Notes under the pieces: generated by a model
The model's input: the letters and a program-made list of their open reading frames with translations, nothing else
What the model was told of the DNA's origin: nothing
Database searches by the model: none
Program-made: the position numbers and the translations under genes
In this document: piece after piece, positions 22,471 to 32,627 of the stretch
How the letters are laid out: every line of letters starts with the position of its first letter
Position numbering within the stretch: position 1 is the first letter of the stretch
NCBI RefSeq assembly: GCF_000455125.1
Contig: NZ_AUWR01000008.1
Coordinates: 372,001 to 436,000 of the forward strand
Direction: 5' to 3'
Origin: Mycobacterium sp. UM_WGJ
Lineage (GTDB): Bacteria; Actinomycetota; Actinomycetes; Mycobacteriales; Mycobacteriaceae
Length of the DNA stretch: 64,000 bases

Positions 22471-23118
22471 CTAGGCGGTCTGCGCCGACAGCTTCCGGTA
22501 CTCCAGCACGGTGTCGATGATCCCGTACTCCTTGGCCTCGACCGCGGTGAGGATCTTGTCGCGGTCGGTGTCCTTTCGGACCTGCTCGGCGTCCTTGCCG
22601 GTGTGGCGGGCCAGGGTGGACTCCATCAGGGTCCGCATCCGCTCGATCTCGGCGGCCTGGATCTCCAGATCCGAGAACTGGCCCTGGATCACTCCGGACA
22701 GCGACGGCTGGTGGATCAGCACCCGGGCGTTGGGCAGCGCCATCCGCTTGCCGGGTGTGCCCGCCGCCAGCAGCACCGCCGCAGCCGACGCGGCCTGACC
22801 CAGGCACACGGTCTGGATGTCGGCCCGCACGTACTGCATGGTGTCGTAGATCGCCATCAGCGAGGTGAAGGAACCACCCGGGGAGTTGATGTACATGGTG
22901 ATGTCGCGGTCGGGGTCCAGCGACTCGAGGACCAGCAACTGGGCCATGATGTCGTTGGCCGAGGCGTCGTCGACCTGGACACCCAGGAAGATGATCCGCT
23001 CCTCGAACAGCTTGTTGTACGGGTTCGACTCCTTGACACCCCAGCTGGAGTGCTCCACGAACGACGGCAGGATGTAGCGCGCCTGCGGTGCGATGGCTCG
23101 CAAGGTTTCGGGGTTCAT
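22471..23118 (-). CDS. clpP2: Clp protease proteolytic subunit 2
   Basis: The second catalytic ring subunit of the mycobacterial ClpP1P2 serine protease. The 215-residue protein has the nucleophile region [15 protein letters not shown], the His-containing [12 protein letters not shown] and a C-terminal Asp region (DTDRDKI). Its ATG overlaps the clpP1 stop by 4 bp, ensuring matched synthesis of the two subunits. Confidence 0.97.
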   Translation of the reverse strand: MNPETLRAIAPQARYILPSFVEHSSWGVKESNPYNKLFEERIIFLGVQVDDASANDIMAQLLVLESLDPDRDITMYINSPGGSFTSLMAIYDTMQYVRADIQTVCLGQAASAAAVLLAAGTPGKRMALPNARVLIHQPSLSGVIQGQFSDLEIQAAEIERMRTLMESTLARHTGKDAEQVRKDTDRDKILTAVEAKEYGIIDTVLEYRKLSAQTA

Positions 23119-23693
23119 GATGCGGCTCCGTTGACGTGGGCGCTGGTGATGATGTGATCGACGAAGCCGTATTCCAGGGCTTCCTGGGCGGTGAACCAGC
23201 GGTCGCGGTCGGAGTCGGCCTCGATGCGCTCGATGGACTGCCCGGTGAACTCGGCGTTGAGCCGGAACATCTCCTTCTTGATGACCGCGAACTGCTCGGC
23301 CTGGATGGCGATGTCGGCGGCGCTGCCGGTCACCCCGCCCAACGGCTGGTGCATCAGGATCCGGGCGTGCGGCAGGGCGTAACGCTTGCCCTTGGTGCCC
23401 GCCGCGAGCAGGAACTCGCCCATTGAGGCGGCCATGCCCATGGCGTAGGTGGCGACGTCACAGGGCGCCAGGACCATGGTGTCGTAGATCGCCATGCCCG
23501 CGCTGATCGAACCGCCCGGCGAGTTGATGTAGAGCGAGATGTCCTTGGTCGGATCCTCGGCGGCCAACAGCAGGATCTGGGCGCACAGCCGGTTGGCGAT
23601 GTCGTCGTCCACCTGCGACCCCAGGAAGATGATGCGTTCTCGCAGTAGCCGCTCGTATACCGAGTCGACGAGATTCAGTCCGGGCTGGCTCAC
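23115..23693 (-). CDS. clpP1: Clp protease proteolytic subunit 1
   Basis: The GTG at 23693 ([16 protein letters not shown]…) is chosen to match the family N-terminus, which forms the short propeptide of ClpP1; an in-frame start at 23741 would add 16 residues. Visible are the Ser nucleophile in [12 protein letters not shown], the His in [11 protein letters not shown], and [10 protein letters not shown] with the Asp. The 95-bp gap to tig probably holds the promoter. Confidence 0.95.
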   Translation of the reverse strand: MSQPGLNLVDSVYERLLRERIIFLGSQVDDDIANRLCAQILLLAAEDPTKDISLYINSPGGSISAGMAIYDTMVLAPCDVATYAMGMAASMGEFLLAAGTKGKRYALPHARILMHQPLGGVTGSAADIAIQAEQFAVIKKEMFRLNAEFTGQSIERIEADSDRDRWFTAQEALEYGFVDHIITSAHVNGAAS

Positions 23694-23788
23694 AGTGGGA
23701 TACCTGCTTTCTCGAGATTCATATGCACCGACCCTAACCAACCGGGACGGCTCAGGGCGGTCCGAACCGGCTTAGTTCGCTTACAGCG

Positions 23789-25228
<1,440 letters not shown>

Positions 25229-25285
25229 GGGTGTACTCCTCGATATCGTTGACATGGTCGGTCGTGCCGGTGCGGCGCGCGCTGC

Positions 25286-25362
25286 TGGTCGGGGTGACAG
25301 GATTTGAACCTGCGGCCTTCCGCTCCCAAAGCGGATGCGCTACCAAGCTGCGCTACACCCCG
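25286..25362 (-). tRNA. tRNA-Pro (anticodon TGG)
   Basis: A complete cloverleaf on the minus strand: acceptor stem CGGGGTG/CACCCCG (25362 inward; 25290-25296), anticodon stem TCCGC/GCGGA with loop TTTGGGA, T-loop GTTCAAATC, discriminator A and an encoded CCA (25286-25288). Confidence 0.95.
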
Positions 25363-25449
25363 CACTGACCAGGCGATCCTACGGCCCGGCATAACGGTAA
25401 TCACAATGACCTGCTGCCAACGCCCCACGAAGCCACCGCGACGGGGCAA

Positions 25450-25480
25450 TTGGATTTCGGGTCCGCCACGCCGGTACAGT
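25450..25480 (+). promoter_or_regulatory. Predicted tRNA-Gly promoter
   Basis: TTGGAT and TACAGT are separated by 19 bp and lie 19 bp before the tRNA-Gly 5' end. The spacing is slightly long. It is the only reasonable candidate in the 136-bp gap between the divergent tRNA genes. Confidence 0.3.
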
Positions 25481-25498
25481 CTCGCTCTAGCTGTTCAT

Positions 25499-25569
25499 GC
25501 GGGCGTAGCTCAATGGTAGAGCCCTAGTCTTCCAAACTAGCTACGCGGGTTCGATTCCCGTCGCCCGCT
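25499..25569 (+). tRNA. tRNA-Gly (anticodon TCC)
   Basis: Complete 71-nt tRNA: acceptor GCGGGCG/CGCCCGC, D-arm with AATGGTAGAGC, anticodon loop CTTCCAA, T-arm GGGTTCGATTCCC, discriminator T. CCA is not encoded. It is divergent from tRNA-Pro. Confidence 0.95.
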
Positions 25570-25706
25570 CTGCGAGAACCAGCGTGGAGTCCGTCGACCT
25601 GCGATTCGACGGACTCCCGCGGGGGTTCCCCCTCGTGACCAGCAACAGGTCAGAGGCGTATGCGAACCGGGGTCGGGGGCTGCTGTACTCCCCCGTCACG
25701 GCGGAC

Positions 25707-25754
25707 TTATCCTTCGAAGCGAGCTACGCGGGTCCGAGCGCCCCGTCGCCCCCG
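25707..25754 (+). pseudogene. Decayed copy of the tRNA-Gly 3' half
   Basis: The stretch aligns by eye with the anticodon-to-acceptor half of the tRNA-Gly 140 bp upstream: a shared AGCTACGCGGGT block and CCCGTCGCCC at the end, with substitutions and small indels between. It no longer folds as a tRNA. It resembles the duplicated 3' end left when an element integrates into a tRNA gene and is later lost, but could also be a simple duplication. Confidence 0.5.
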
Positions 25755-25788
25755 CGGAAGGGGATTCTCCCTAGCAGGAAGGCACGCC

Positions 25789-27012
25789 ATGGGCGGCACA
25801 CGGCACGTCCAAATACATGGGACGTGCTCCCCGCGCTTTGCGCAGGTGCGGTCCGAGTTCGAACGCAACTTCACCGAGCGCGACGAACTCGGCGCGGCCG
25901 TAGCCGCCTACGTCGACGGCGAACTCGTGGTCAATCTGTGGGCCGGCTCCGCCGACGTCGAGGGCCAGCAGCCCTGGCAGGAAGACACGCTGAGCACCGT
26001 GCTGTCGGGCAGCAAGGGCCTGACCAGCACCTGCGTGCACCGGCTCGCCGATGCCGGGGAACTGGACCTGCGGGTCCCGGTGGCCCATTACTGGCCGCAG
26101 TTCGGCCAGGCCGGCAAGGGCGACATCTCCCTGGCGATGGTGCTGGCGCACCGCTCCGGGGCGATCGGGCCGCGGGAACCGATGCACTGGCGCGACGTCA
26201 CCGACTGGGATCTGGTCTGCGAGCGCCTTGCCGCCGCCGAACCGTGGTGGCGTCCCGGGACCGCGCAGGGCTACCACATGACCAGCTACGGCTTCATCAT
26301 CGGCGAGGTCGTCCGGCGGGTGACCGGATTGACGGTGAGCCAGTACCTGCGCACCGAGGTCGCCGGACCGCTGGGCGCCGAGGTGCACATCGGGGTGCCG
26401 GCCGAGCAGCAGCCCTACCGCTGTGCCGACCCGGTGGGCAAGCCGACGATCCGGGAGATGCTGTCCTCGGCCGGCGCACCGAAGCGCCCGACCTCGTTGG
26501 ACGACCACCCCAAGGCGGGACTGGCGGTGGCGATGGGATTCGCTCCCGACGACGAGATCGCCACCAACGACCTGACGCTCTGGCGTCAGCTGGAGTTTCC
26601 CGGCACCAACGCCCAGGTCTCTGCCCTGGGCATGGCCACGTTCTACAACGCACTGGTGCAGGAGAAGCTGCTCAGCCGGCCCGCCATGGACCGTCTGCGG
26701 GTACTGCAGGGCGGCACCGAAACCGACCTGGTGCTCGGCCCCCGAGTCGCCGAGCACGGGTGGGGCATGGGCTACATGCTCAACGCCCAAGGCGTCAATG
26801 GACCCAATCGGCGGATCTTCGGTCACGGCGGCCTCGGCGGGTCGTTCGCGTTCGCCGATCTGGAGCACCGGATTGGCTACGGCTACGTGATGAACCGGTT
26901 CGACCACACCCAGGCCAATGCCGACCCGCGCAGCGTGGTGCTCTCCAACGAGATCTACCGGGCACTCGGGGTGCCGCTTCGGCCCCGACGCGAGGGGATC
27001 TACGACGACTAA
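25789..27012 (+). CDS. lipP: Beta-lactamase-fold esterase (LipP-like)
   Basis: The ATG at 25789 follows AGGAAGG; the open frame upstream of it crosses the tRNA-like scar and is ignored. The 407-residue protein belongs to the class C beta-lactamase/esterase family: the SxxK motif in VLSGSKGLTS (about residue 70), a YxM-type region, and GHGGLGGSF near residue 345. The position matches Rv2463 (lipP). It is expected to hydrolyse short acyl esters; there is no signal peptide, so it is probably cytosolic. Confidence 0.9.
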   Translation: MGGTRHVQIHGTCSPRFAQVRSEFERNFTERDELGAAVAAYVDGELVVNLWAGSADVEGQQPWQEDTLSTVLSGSKGLTSTCVHRLADAGELDLRVPVAHYWPQFGQAGKGDISLAMVLAHRSGAIGPREPMHWRDVTDWDLVCERLAAAEPWWRPGTAQGYHMTSYGFIIGEVVRRVTGLTVSQYLRTEVAGPLGAEVHIGVPAEQQPYRCADPVGKPTIREMLSSAGAPKRPTSLDDHPKAGLAVAMGFAPDDEIATNDLTLWRQLEFPGTNAQVSALGMATFYNALVQEKLLSRPAMDRLRVLQGGTETDLVLGPRVAEHGWGMGYMLNAQGVNGPNRRIFGHGGLGGSFAFADLEHRIGYGYVMNRFDHTQANADPRSVVLSNEIYRALGVPLRPRREGIYDD

Positions 27013-27073
27013 CGGAACATCCGTACCGTACGTCCGGGGACTTGACGACCGAAACCCACCACACCTGGCCCAA

Positions 27074-27346
27074 CTACCCGCATGGTGCGCCAGGACCGCT
27101 GCACGGGCATATCACCCGTTCCCCATTCCTGCCAACACAGTTCGTTGGGTCGAATGCCGGTGCTGGTCGCGGTGTATCGGCCGGCGGAGGCGCGCTCGCC
27201 TTCTCTGCGCACATGAGATGTGCAATCAGACTGCGCGAGGATCTGGCCATACAGTCCTCATACGGCCCGGCCTGAGCCTGCGGCGCTAGTACGACGGTGA
27301 GCGCTGCCACTGCAGCCAAGCCCAAAGTGCCATAGATTTTTCGCAT
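27074..27346 (-). CDS. Small Cys-rich secreted protein, unknown
   Basis: A 90-residue product. Residues 1-26 form a clear signal peptide (basic MRK, hydrophobic core, cleavage after AQA). The mature part of about 64 residues has six cysteines (32, 46, 70, 80, 82, 89), an Ala/Pro-rich linker (51-65) and a C-terminal CPCSGPGAPCG-type end. An AAGGAG lies upstream, rather far from the ATG. It is transcribed toward lipP, 61 bp away. I recognise no family; the even cysteine count suggests disulfides in the cell envelope or medium. Confidence 0.65.
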   Translation of the reverse strand: MRKIYGTLGLAAVAALTVVLAPQAQAGPYEDCMARSSRSLIAHLMCAEKASAPPPADTPRPAPAFDPTNCVGRNGERVICPCSGPGAPCG

Positions 27347-27485
27347 CCCTTAACGAGTCTCCTTTTGGCTGCCTAGCTGGTGCGCCCACCCACGGCTTGC
27401 GTCTCGTTCACACTACCCATTTACGTCGACCAATGTGCGATTTTATGCACTTTTAGTCGCTTTTGTCGCCTTCGGGCCCCGCAAT

Positions 27486-27513
27486 CCCGGGTTCAAGTCC
27501 CGTCATCGGCTCC
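27486..27513 (+). pseudogene. Orphan tRNA 3'-end fragment
   Basis: CCGGG-TTCAAGT-CCCG forms a T-arm with a canonical GTTCAAGTCC loop, followed by CATCGGC, T and CC as an acceptor 3' strand. The matching 5' strand would be GCCGATG, typical of tRNA-Thr, but no 5' half exists nearby. This looks like an attachment-site remnant or a fragment of a deleted tRNA. The surrounding 27347-27560 interval is AT-rich and has no gene. Confidence 0.5.
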
Positions 27514-27560
27514 GCGTTCGTCCAGAGGCGCTAGCCCGATCAGCCAGGGCGGTGGTCCGC

Positions 27561-28367
27561 CTAGCCCGACTGACAGGACGGACACCAGAACACATTGCGG
27601 CCCTCAAGTTCAGCGGTCCGCACGGCAGTCCCGCACACCCGGCACGGGTCGCCGGCGCGGCGGTAGACGTAGGTGCGAGGCTTGCCGGCCGCGTACGCCG
27701 GTGCGCCGTGGTCATCCTCGGGCCGGACGACGACGATGCTGCCGCGACGCAGCCCGACCTTCATCAGCGCCACCAAGTCGGCCCAGATCTCGGCGAAGTC
27801 CGCTTCGCCGATCTGCACACCGGGCCGGTAGGGGTCGATCCGGTGCCGGAACAGCACCTCGCTGCGGTAGACGTTGCCGACCCCGGCCAGCACCGACTGG
27901 TCCATCAGCAACGCAGCAATAGTCTTGCGGGACTTGGTAATTCGCTTGAAAGCAAGCGACGGATCGGCGTCACCGCGCAGCGGGTCGGGTCCCAGCCGCG
28001 CGATCACGTCGGCGACTTGGGCCTCGTCGACCACCTCGCATGCGGCCGGACCACGCAGATCGGTGCCGTAATCGGCGCCCACCATCCGCATCCGCACCTG
28101 GCCGACCGGTTCGGGCAGGCCGCCTTCAGAAAGGTCGAACTCGGTGAAGTGGCCGTAGATCCCCAGGTGCACATGCACGATCGGCCCGCGCCCGTAGTGG
28201 TGGAACAGGTGCTTGCCCCACGCCTCGGCACGCAGCAGGGGCTGCCCGTCGACTACGGCGGCGCCGGATTCGAAGCGACCCTGCGGGCTGGACACCGCGA
28301 CCGGCGCCCCGGCGAAGCGGCGCTGATGGAGCCGGGCCAGCCGGTGCAGGATGTGCCCCTCCGGCAT
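27561..28367 (-). CDS. nei: Fpg/Nei family DNA glycosylase
   Basis: Base-excision repair glycosylase/AP lyase for oxidised bases. The 268-residue protein starts MPEGHILHRLARLH, where Pro2 is the catalytic Schiff-base nucleophile after Met removal and Glu3 assists. It has a helix-two-turn-helix region (LAGVGNVYRSEVLF) and a C-terminal zinc finger (C-x2-C…C-x2-C in DPCRVCG…FWCPSC). The position matches Rv2464c (Nei1). It lies 22 bp after rpiB. Confidence 0.93.
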   Translation of the reverse strand: MPEGHILHRLARLHQRRFAGAPVAVSSPQGRFESGAAVVDGQPLLRAEAWGKHLFHHYGRGPIVHVHLGIYGHFTEFDLSEGGLPEPVGQVRMRMVGADYGTDLRGPAACEVVDEAQVADVIARLGPDPLRGDADPSLAFKRITKSRKTIAALLMDQSVLAGVGNVYRSEVLFRHRIDPYRPGVQIGEADFAEIWADLVALMKVGLRRGSIVVVRPEDDHGAPAYAAGKPRTYVYRRAGDPCRVCGTAVRTAELEGRNVFWCPSCQSG

Positions 28368-28389
28368 GTCAGACCAGTCTGTGCCGACG

Positions 28390-28869
28390 TCAGGCGGGCG
28401 CGCCGGGCACCGGTGGTGCCTCGTGGGTGCGCTCGTAGGCAGCCAGGATGTCGATGCGCCGCTGGTGGCGTTCGGCCTCCGACCACGGGGTGCTCAAGAA
28501 CGCGTCGACGATGGCGAGCGCTTCAGCGGTGGTGTGCATCCGGCCGCCGATGCCGATCAGCTGGGCGTTGTTGTGTTCCCGGGCCAGCTGCGCGGTTTCG
28601 GTGCTCCAGGCCAGGGCACACCGCGCCCCCGGCACCTTGTTGGCGGCGATCTGTTCGCCGTTGCCAGACCCGCCGATCACGATGCCGAGGCTCTCGGGGT
28701 CGGCCACCGTGCGGGCCGCCGCCGCGATGCAGAACGCTGGGTAGTCGTCCTCGGCGTCGTAGCTGAAGGCCCCGCAGTCGACCGGCTCATGGCCGGCCTT
28801 CTTCAGGTGCTCGACGATCGTTTCTTTGAGTTCGTAGCCGGCATGGTCGCAGCCGAGGTAGACGCGCAT
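28390..28869 (-). CDS. rpiB: Ribose-5-phosphate isomerase B
   Basis: Interconverts ribose 5-phosphate and ribulose 5-phosphate. The 159-residue RpiB begins MRVYLGCDHAGYELK and has the phosphate loop GGSGNGEQIAANK. The Cys common in E. coli RpiB is replaced by the Ser of GGSGNGE, as in mycobacterial enzymes, where a Glu acts as base. It is placed 41 bp after the DsbA-like gene. Confidence 0.95.
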   Translation of the reverse strand: MRVYLGCDHAGYELKETIVEHLKKAGHEPVDCGAFSYDAEDDYPAFCIAAAARTVADPESLGIVIGGSGNGEQIAANKVPGARCALAWSTETAQLAREHNNAQLIGIGGRMHTTAEALAIVDAFLSTPWSEAERHQRRIDILAAYERTHEAPPVPGAPA

Positions 28870-28910
28870 GGCGTCATTGTCTCAGACCCGGTCTGCTCCC
28901 CCGCCAGCCG

Positions 28911-29522
28911 TCAGTCGAACTCCGGCGCCTCGCCCCGGGTGCGCTTGAGCTCCCAGAAATGCGGGTAGGACGCAAAGGTCACCGACGCATCCCACAGCTG
29001 GCCCGCCTGCTCGCCGCGTGGAATGCGAGACAGCACGGGCCCGAAGAATGCCACCCCGTTGACGTGGATCGTTGGGGTCCCGACATCCTTGCCCACGGCG
29101 TCCATCCCGGCGTGGTGGCTCGCACGCAGCGCCTCGTCGTAGGCGTCGCTGGTGGCAGCGTCGGCCAATTCGGCCGGCAGACCTACCTCGGCCAGCGCGC
29201 CGGCGATGACGTCCGGGAAGTCCTTGTTGTTCTGGTTGTGGATCCGGGTTCCCATCGCGGTGTACAGCGGCCGCAGGATCTCGTTGCCGCGCAACTGTTC
29301 GGCGGCGATCGCCACCCGCACCGGACCCCACGCATGCTTGAGACCCTCGCGGTACTGCTCGGGAAGGTCATCGCGTCCCTCGTTGAGAACGGCCAAGCTC
29401 ATCACGTGGAAGGTGACGTCGATGTCACGGACCTTCTCGACCTCCAGGATCCACCGGGAGGTGATCCAGCACCACGGGCACAGCGGGTCGAACCAGAACT
29501 CGGCTTGCGATTTCACGGGCAT
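28911..29522 (-). CDS. DsbA-fold mycothiol-linked oxidoreductase (Rv2466c-like)
   Basis: The ATG at 29522 with AGAGGA upstream gives 203 residues. A thioredoxin-like fold with an inserted helical domain starts [18 protein letters not shown]; the CPWC active site is at about residues 14-17. M. tuberculosis Rv2466c is a mycothiol-dependent nitroreductase/oxidoreductase induced by oxidative stress and responsible for activating some nitro prodrugs. No SigH-type promoter was clearly recognised. It is the first gene of an apparent run with rpiB and nei. Confidence 0.9.
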   Translation of the reverse strand: MPVKSQAEFWFDPLCPWCWITSRWILEVEKVRDIDVTFHVMSLAVLNEGRDDLPEQYREGLKHAWGPVRVAIAAEQLRGNEILRPLYTAMGTRIHNQNNKDFPDVIAGALAEVGLPAELADAATSDAYDEALRASHHAGMDAVGKDVGTPTIHVNGVAFFGPVLSRIPRGEQAGQLWDASVTFASYPHFWELKRTRGEAPEFD

Positions 29523-29601
29523 GGGCGATCCTCTCAGCCAACAATGGACACGTCTGGAACGTCTCAACGCGGTACCGGGCACATCTATGCCCACCGCACG
29601 G

Positions 29602-29982
29602 TTACAGGCTCAGGGCCAGCAGCGCGACCGCGACTGCCGGGAAAGCACCCTGCACGACCGCGGCGCGGGCCTTGTCGGGCGACGACGCCACCAGAACCAG
29701 CGCCGCGGCCAGCATGGACCCCACGCCGGCGAAGATCAGCGCATGCCCAACGGCGATGTGGTCCAACGAGAACGCGGCGATGCCGACCACCGTGACGATG
29801 GCCAGGAACAGGTTGTAGAAACCTTGGTTGAAGGCCAGCGTCTTGGTGGTTTCGGCTTCGGCGACGGTGGTGCCGAAGAGGGCCCGAGTGCGCGGTGAGG
29901 TCCAACTCAGCGACTCGAGCGCGAAGATGTAGACGTGCAACACCGCGGCCAGCGCGGCGAAGGTCAGACCGGCCATGTGCAT
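29602..29982 (-). CDS. DUF1304 four-helix membrane protein
   Basis: A 126-residue protein with four hydrophobic segments (about 3-22, 53-72, 77-97 and 104-125) and the family-typical LESLSW…FG…[10 protein letters not shown] pattern. MHM and MAG starts are both possible. It is divergent from pepN by 60 bp. The function of DUF1304 is unknown. Confidence 0.85.
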   Translation of the reverse strand: MHMAGLTFAALAAVLHVYIFALESLSWTSPRTRALFGTTVAEAETTKTLAFNQGFYNLFLAIVTVVGIAAFSLDHIAVGHALIFAGVGSMLAAALVLVASSPDKARAAVVQGAFPAVAVALLALSL

Positions 29983-30042
29983 GGCCTCATTAAACTCGGT
30001 CCGGAGCCCGCCCGCACGGTCCTGCGGCTACTGTTGGCGGGC

Positions 30043-32616
30043 GTGGCACTTCCTAACCTCACCCGCGACCAAGCCGCCGAACGGGCCGCTTCGGTCACCG
30101 TCGTCAACTACCGGATCGCCCTGGACCTGACCGATGGCAGCGGCAACCCGGGCGAGCGCACATTCCGCTCCACCACCGTCGTCACCTTCGACGCGCTGGC
30201 CGGCAGCGACACCGTCATCGACATCGCCGCCGAGACGATCCACAGCGCCACCCTCAACGGCCACCCGCTCGATGTCTCGGCCTACGACGAGTCGGTCGGC
30301 ATCGCGCTGAGCGGCCTGGCCAAGCACAACACCGTCGAGATCGACGCGCAGTGCTACTACTCCAACACCGGGGAGGGCCTGCATCGCTTCGTCGACCCGG
30401 TCGACGACGAGGTGTACCTGTACTCGCAGTTCGAAACCGCCGACGCCAAGCGGATGTTCGCCTGCTTCGACCAGCCCGACCTCAAGGCCAGCTTCGACAT
30501 CACCGTCACCGCGCCGTCGCACTGGCAGGTGATCTCCAACGGCGCCACGAGTTCCGTGCGCGACGGCGTGCACACCTTCAAGACCACACCCAAGATGAGT
30601 ACCTATCTGGTTGCGCTGATCGCCGGGCCCTATGCGCGTTGGGACGACGTCTATCGCGACGAGCACGGCGAGATTCCGCTGGGCCTGTTCTGCCGGGCAT
30701 CGCTGGCCCAGCACATGGACGCCGAGCGGCTCTTCACCGAGACCAAGCAAGGATTCGGCTTCTACCACAACAACTTCGGCGTGCCCTATGCCTTCGGCAA
30801 GTACGACCAGCTGTTCGTGCCGGAGTTCAACGCCGGCGCCATGGAGAACGCCGGAGCGGTGACGTTCCTGGAGGACTACGTCTTTCGCAGCAAGGTGACC
30901 CGGGCGTCTTATGAGCGGCGCGCCGAGACCGTGCTGCACGAGATGGCACACATGTGGTTCGGCGACCTGGTCACCATGCGCTGGTGGGACGACCTGTGGC
31001 TTAACGAGTCATTCGCGACGTTCGCCTCGGTGCTGTGCCAAAGCGAGGCAACCGAATACACCAGCGCCTGGACCACCTTCGCGAACGCGGAGAAGTCCTG
31101 GGCTTATCGCCAAGACCAGCTGCCGTCGACGCACCCGATAGCCGCCGACATCCCTGACCTGGCCGCCGTGGAGGTCAACTTCGACGGGATCACCTACGCC
31201 AAAGGCGCTTCGGTGCTCAAGCAGTTGGTGGCCTATGTCGGTCTGGAGCACTTCCTGGCGGGCCTGCGCGACTACTTCGCCGCGCACGCCTTCGACAACG
31301 CCACCTTTGACGACCTGCTCGCGGCGCTGGAGAAGGCATCCGGCCGGGATCTGTCCGACTGGGGCCGGCAGTGGCTGAAGACCACCGGACTGAACACCCT
31401 GCGGGCGGACTTCGATACTGAAGACAATGGCGGCGGAACCGTTTTCACCCGATTCGCGGTGACGCAGGGCGGCGCTGCCCCGGGTGCCGGTGAGACGCGG
31501 GTGCACCGGTTGGCCATCGGCATCTACGACGACGACCCGGCCGGTTCCGGCCGGTTGGTGCGGGTGCACCGCGAGGAGCTGGACATCGAGGGGCCCAGCA
31601 CGGAAGTGCCCGGCTTGGTCGGAGTTTCGCGCGGCAAGCTGATCCTGGTCAATGACGACGACCTGACCTACTGCGCGCTGCGGCTGGACCCGGAGTCACT
31701 GGCCGCCGCGACGGAGCGCATCGCCGATATCGCCGAGCCGTTGCCGCGGACCCTGGTGTGGTCGGCGGCCTGGGAGATGACGCGCGAGGCTGAGATGCGC
31801 GCCCGGGACTTCGTGGCACTGGTGCAGCGCGGCATCGGCGCCGAGACCGAGGTCGGCGTCGCTTCGCGGCTGCTGCTGCAGGCGCAGACCGCGCTGGGGT
31901 TCTACGCCGAGCCGGGCTGGGCCGCAGAGCAGGGTTGGCCGGCTTTCGCCGACCGGCTGCTGGAGCTGGCCCGCGAGGCCGATCCCGGCTCCGATCACCA
32001 GCTGGCGTATCTCAACGCGCTGTGCACCTCGGTGCTCGCCGAACGGCACATCACGGTGCTGGCCGCGCTGCTGGACGCCGACCCGGCCGTCCAGGGGCTG
32101 GCCGGGTTGGCCGTCGACACCGACCTGCGCTGGCGGATCGTGGTGGCGCTGGCCCGCGGCGGTGCGCTGGACGCTGCGGCGATCGACGCGGAGATCCGGC
32201 GCGACCCCACCGCGGCCGGCCAACGCCAAGGCGCTCAGGCGTCGGCGGCCCGACCGCAGCCCGCCGTCAAGGAAGCGGCCTGGCAGCAGGTGATCGAGGA
32301 CGACACGTTGGCCAACATCACCGGTCGCGCGATCATCGGCGGGATCGTGCAGCCCGGCCAGGGTGAGCTGTTGGCGCCGTTCACCGCGCGCTACTTTCAG
32401 GCGATCTCCGGGGTGTGGGAGCGGCGTTCCAGCGAGGTGGCGCAGACCGTGGTGATCGGCCTGTACCCCGGGTGGGATGTCAGCCAGGCCGGGTTGGACG
32501 CCGCCGACGCGTTCCTGGCCGACCCTTCGGTCCCGCCGGCGCTGCGGCGGTTGGTCACCGAGGGCCGGGCCGGGGTGGAGCGGTCGCTGCGGGCGCGCAC
32601 CTTTGATACCGCTTGA
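30043..32616 (+). CDS. pepN: Aminopeptidase N
   Basis: Zinc M1 aminopeptidase trimming peptides produced by Clp and the proteasome. The GTG at 30043 gives VALPNLTRDQAAERA, the family start; the upstream frame overlaps the divergent gene and is ignored. The 857-residue protein shows GAMEN (exopeptidase motif), HEMAHMWFGDLVTM…NESFA (HExxH-x18-E zinc site) and a C-terminal ERAP1-like helical domain. It converges tail-to-tail with the next gene, the stop codons adjoining within a palindrome. Confidence 0.96.
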   Translation: MALPNLTRDQAAERAASVTVVNYRIALDLTDGSGNPGERTFRSTTVVTFDALAGSDTVIDIAAETIHSATLNGHPLDVSAYDESVGIALSGLAKHNTVEIDAQCYYSNTGEGLHRFVDPVDDEVYLYSQFETADAKRMFACFDQPDLKASFDITVTAPSHWQVISNGATSSVRDGVHTFKTTPKMSTYLVALIAGPYARWDDVYRDEHGEIPLGLFCRASLAQHMDAERLFTETKQGFGFYHNNFGVPYAFGKYDQLFVPEFNAGAMENAGAVTFLEDYVFRSKVTRASYERRAETVLHEMAHMWFGDLVTMRWWDDLWLNESFATFASVLCQSEATEYTSAWTTFANAEKSWAYRQDQLPSTHPIAADIPDLAAVEVNFDGITYAKGASVLKQLVAYVGLEHFLAGLRDYFAAHAFDNATFDDLLAALEKASGRDLSDWGRQWLKTTGLNTLRADFDTEDNGGGTVFTRFAVTQGGAAPGAGETRVHRLAIGIYDDDPAGSGRLVRVHREELDIEGPSTEVPGLVGVSRGKLILVNDDDLTYCALRLDPESLAAATERIADIAEPLPRTLVWSAAWEMTREAEMRARDFVALVQRGIGAETEVGVASRLLLQAQTALGFYAEPGWAAEQGWPAFADRLLELAREADPGSDHQLAYLNALCTSVLAERHITVLAALLDADPAVQGLAGLAVDTDLRWRIVVALARGGALDAAAIDAEIRRDPTAAGQRQGAQASAARPQPAVKEAAWQQVIEDDTLANITGRAIIGGIVQPGQGELLAPFTARYFQAISGVWERRSSEVAQTVVIGLYPGWDVSQAGLDAADAFLADPSVPPALRRLVTEGRAGVERSLRARTFDTA

Positions 32617-32627
32617 TCAGCGGTATC
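32605..32627. terminator. Palindrome covering both stop codons of pepN and its convergent neighbour
   Basis: GATACCGCT and AGCGGTATC are perfect 9-bp arms around TGATC, which contains the pepN TGA and part of the opposing TGA. It would form a hairpin at the end of both transcripts and can serve as a compact bidirectional terminator. Confidence 0.55.

Noticed and set aside
23694-23788. ClgR operator before clpP1
   Set aside because: CGAAC-N7-GTTCG near the tig stop has the arms in the wrong order and spacing for the ClgR consensus.
25304-25519. Open frame reading [12 protein letters not shown]… through tRNA-Pro
   Set aside because: A classic translation of the tRNA complement, not a gene.
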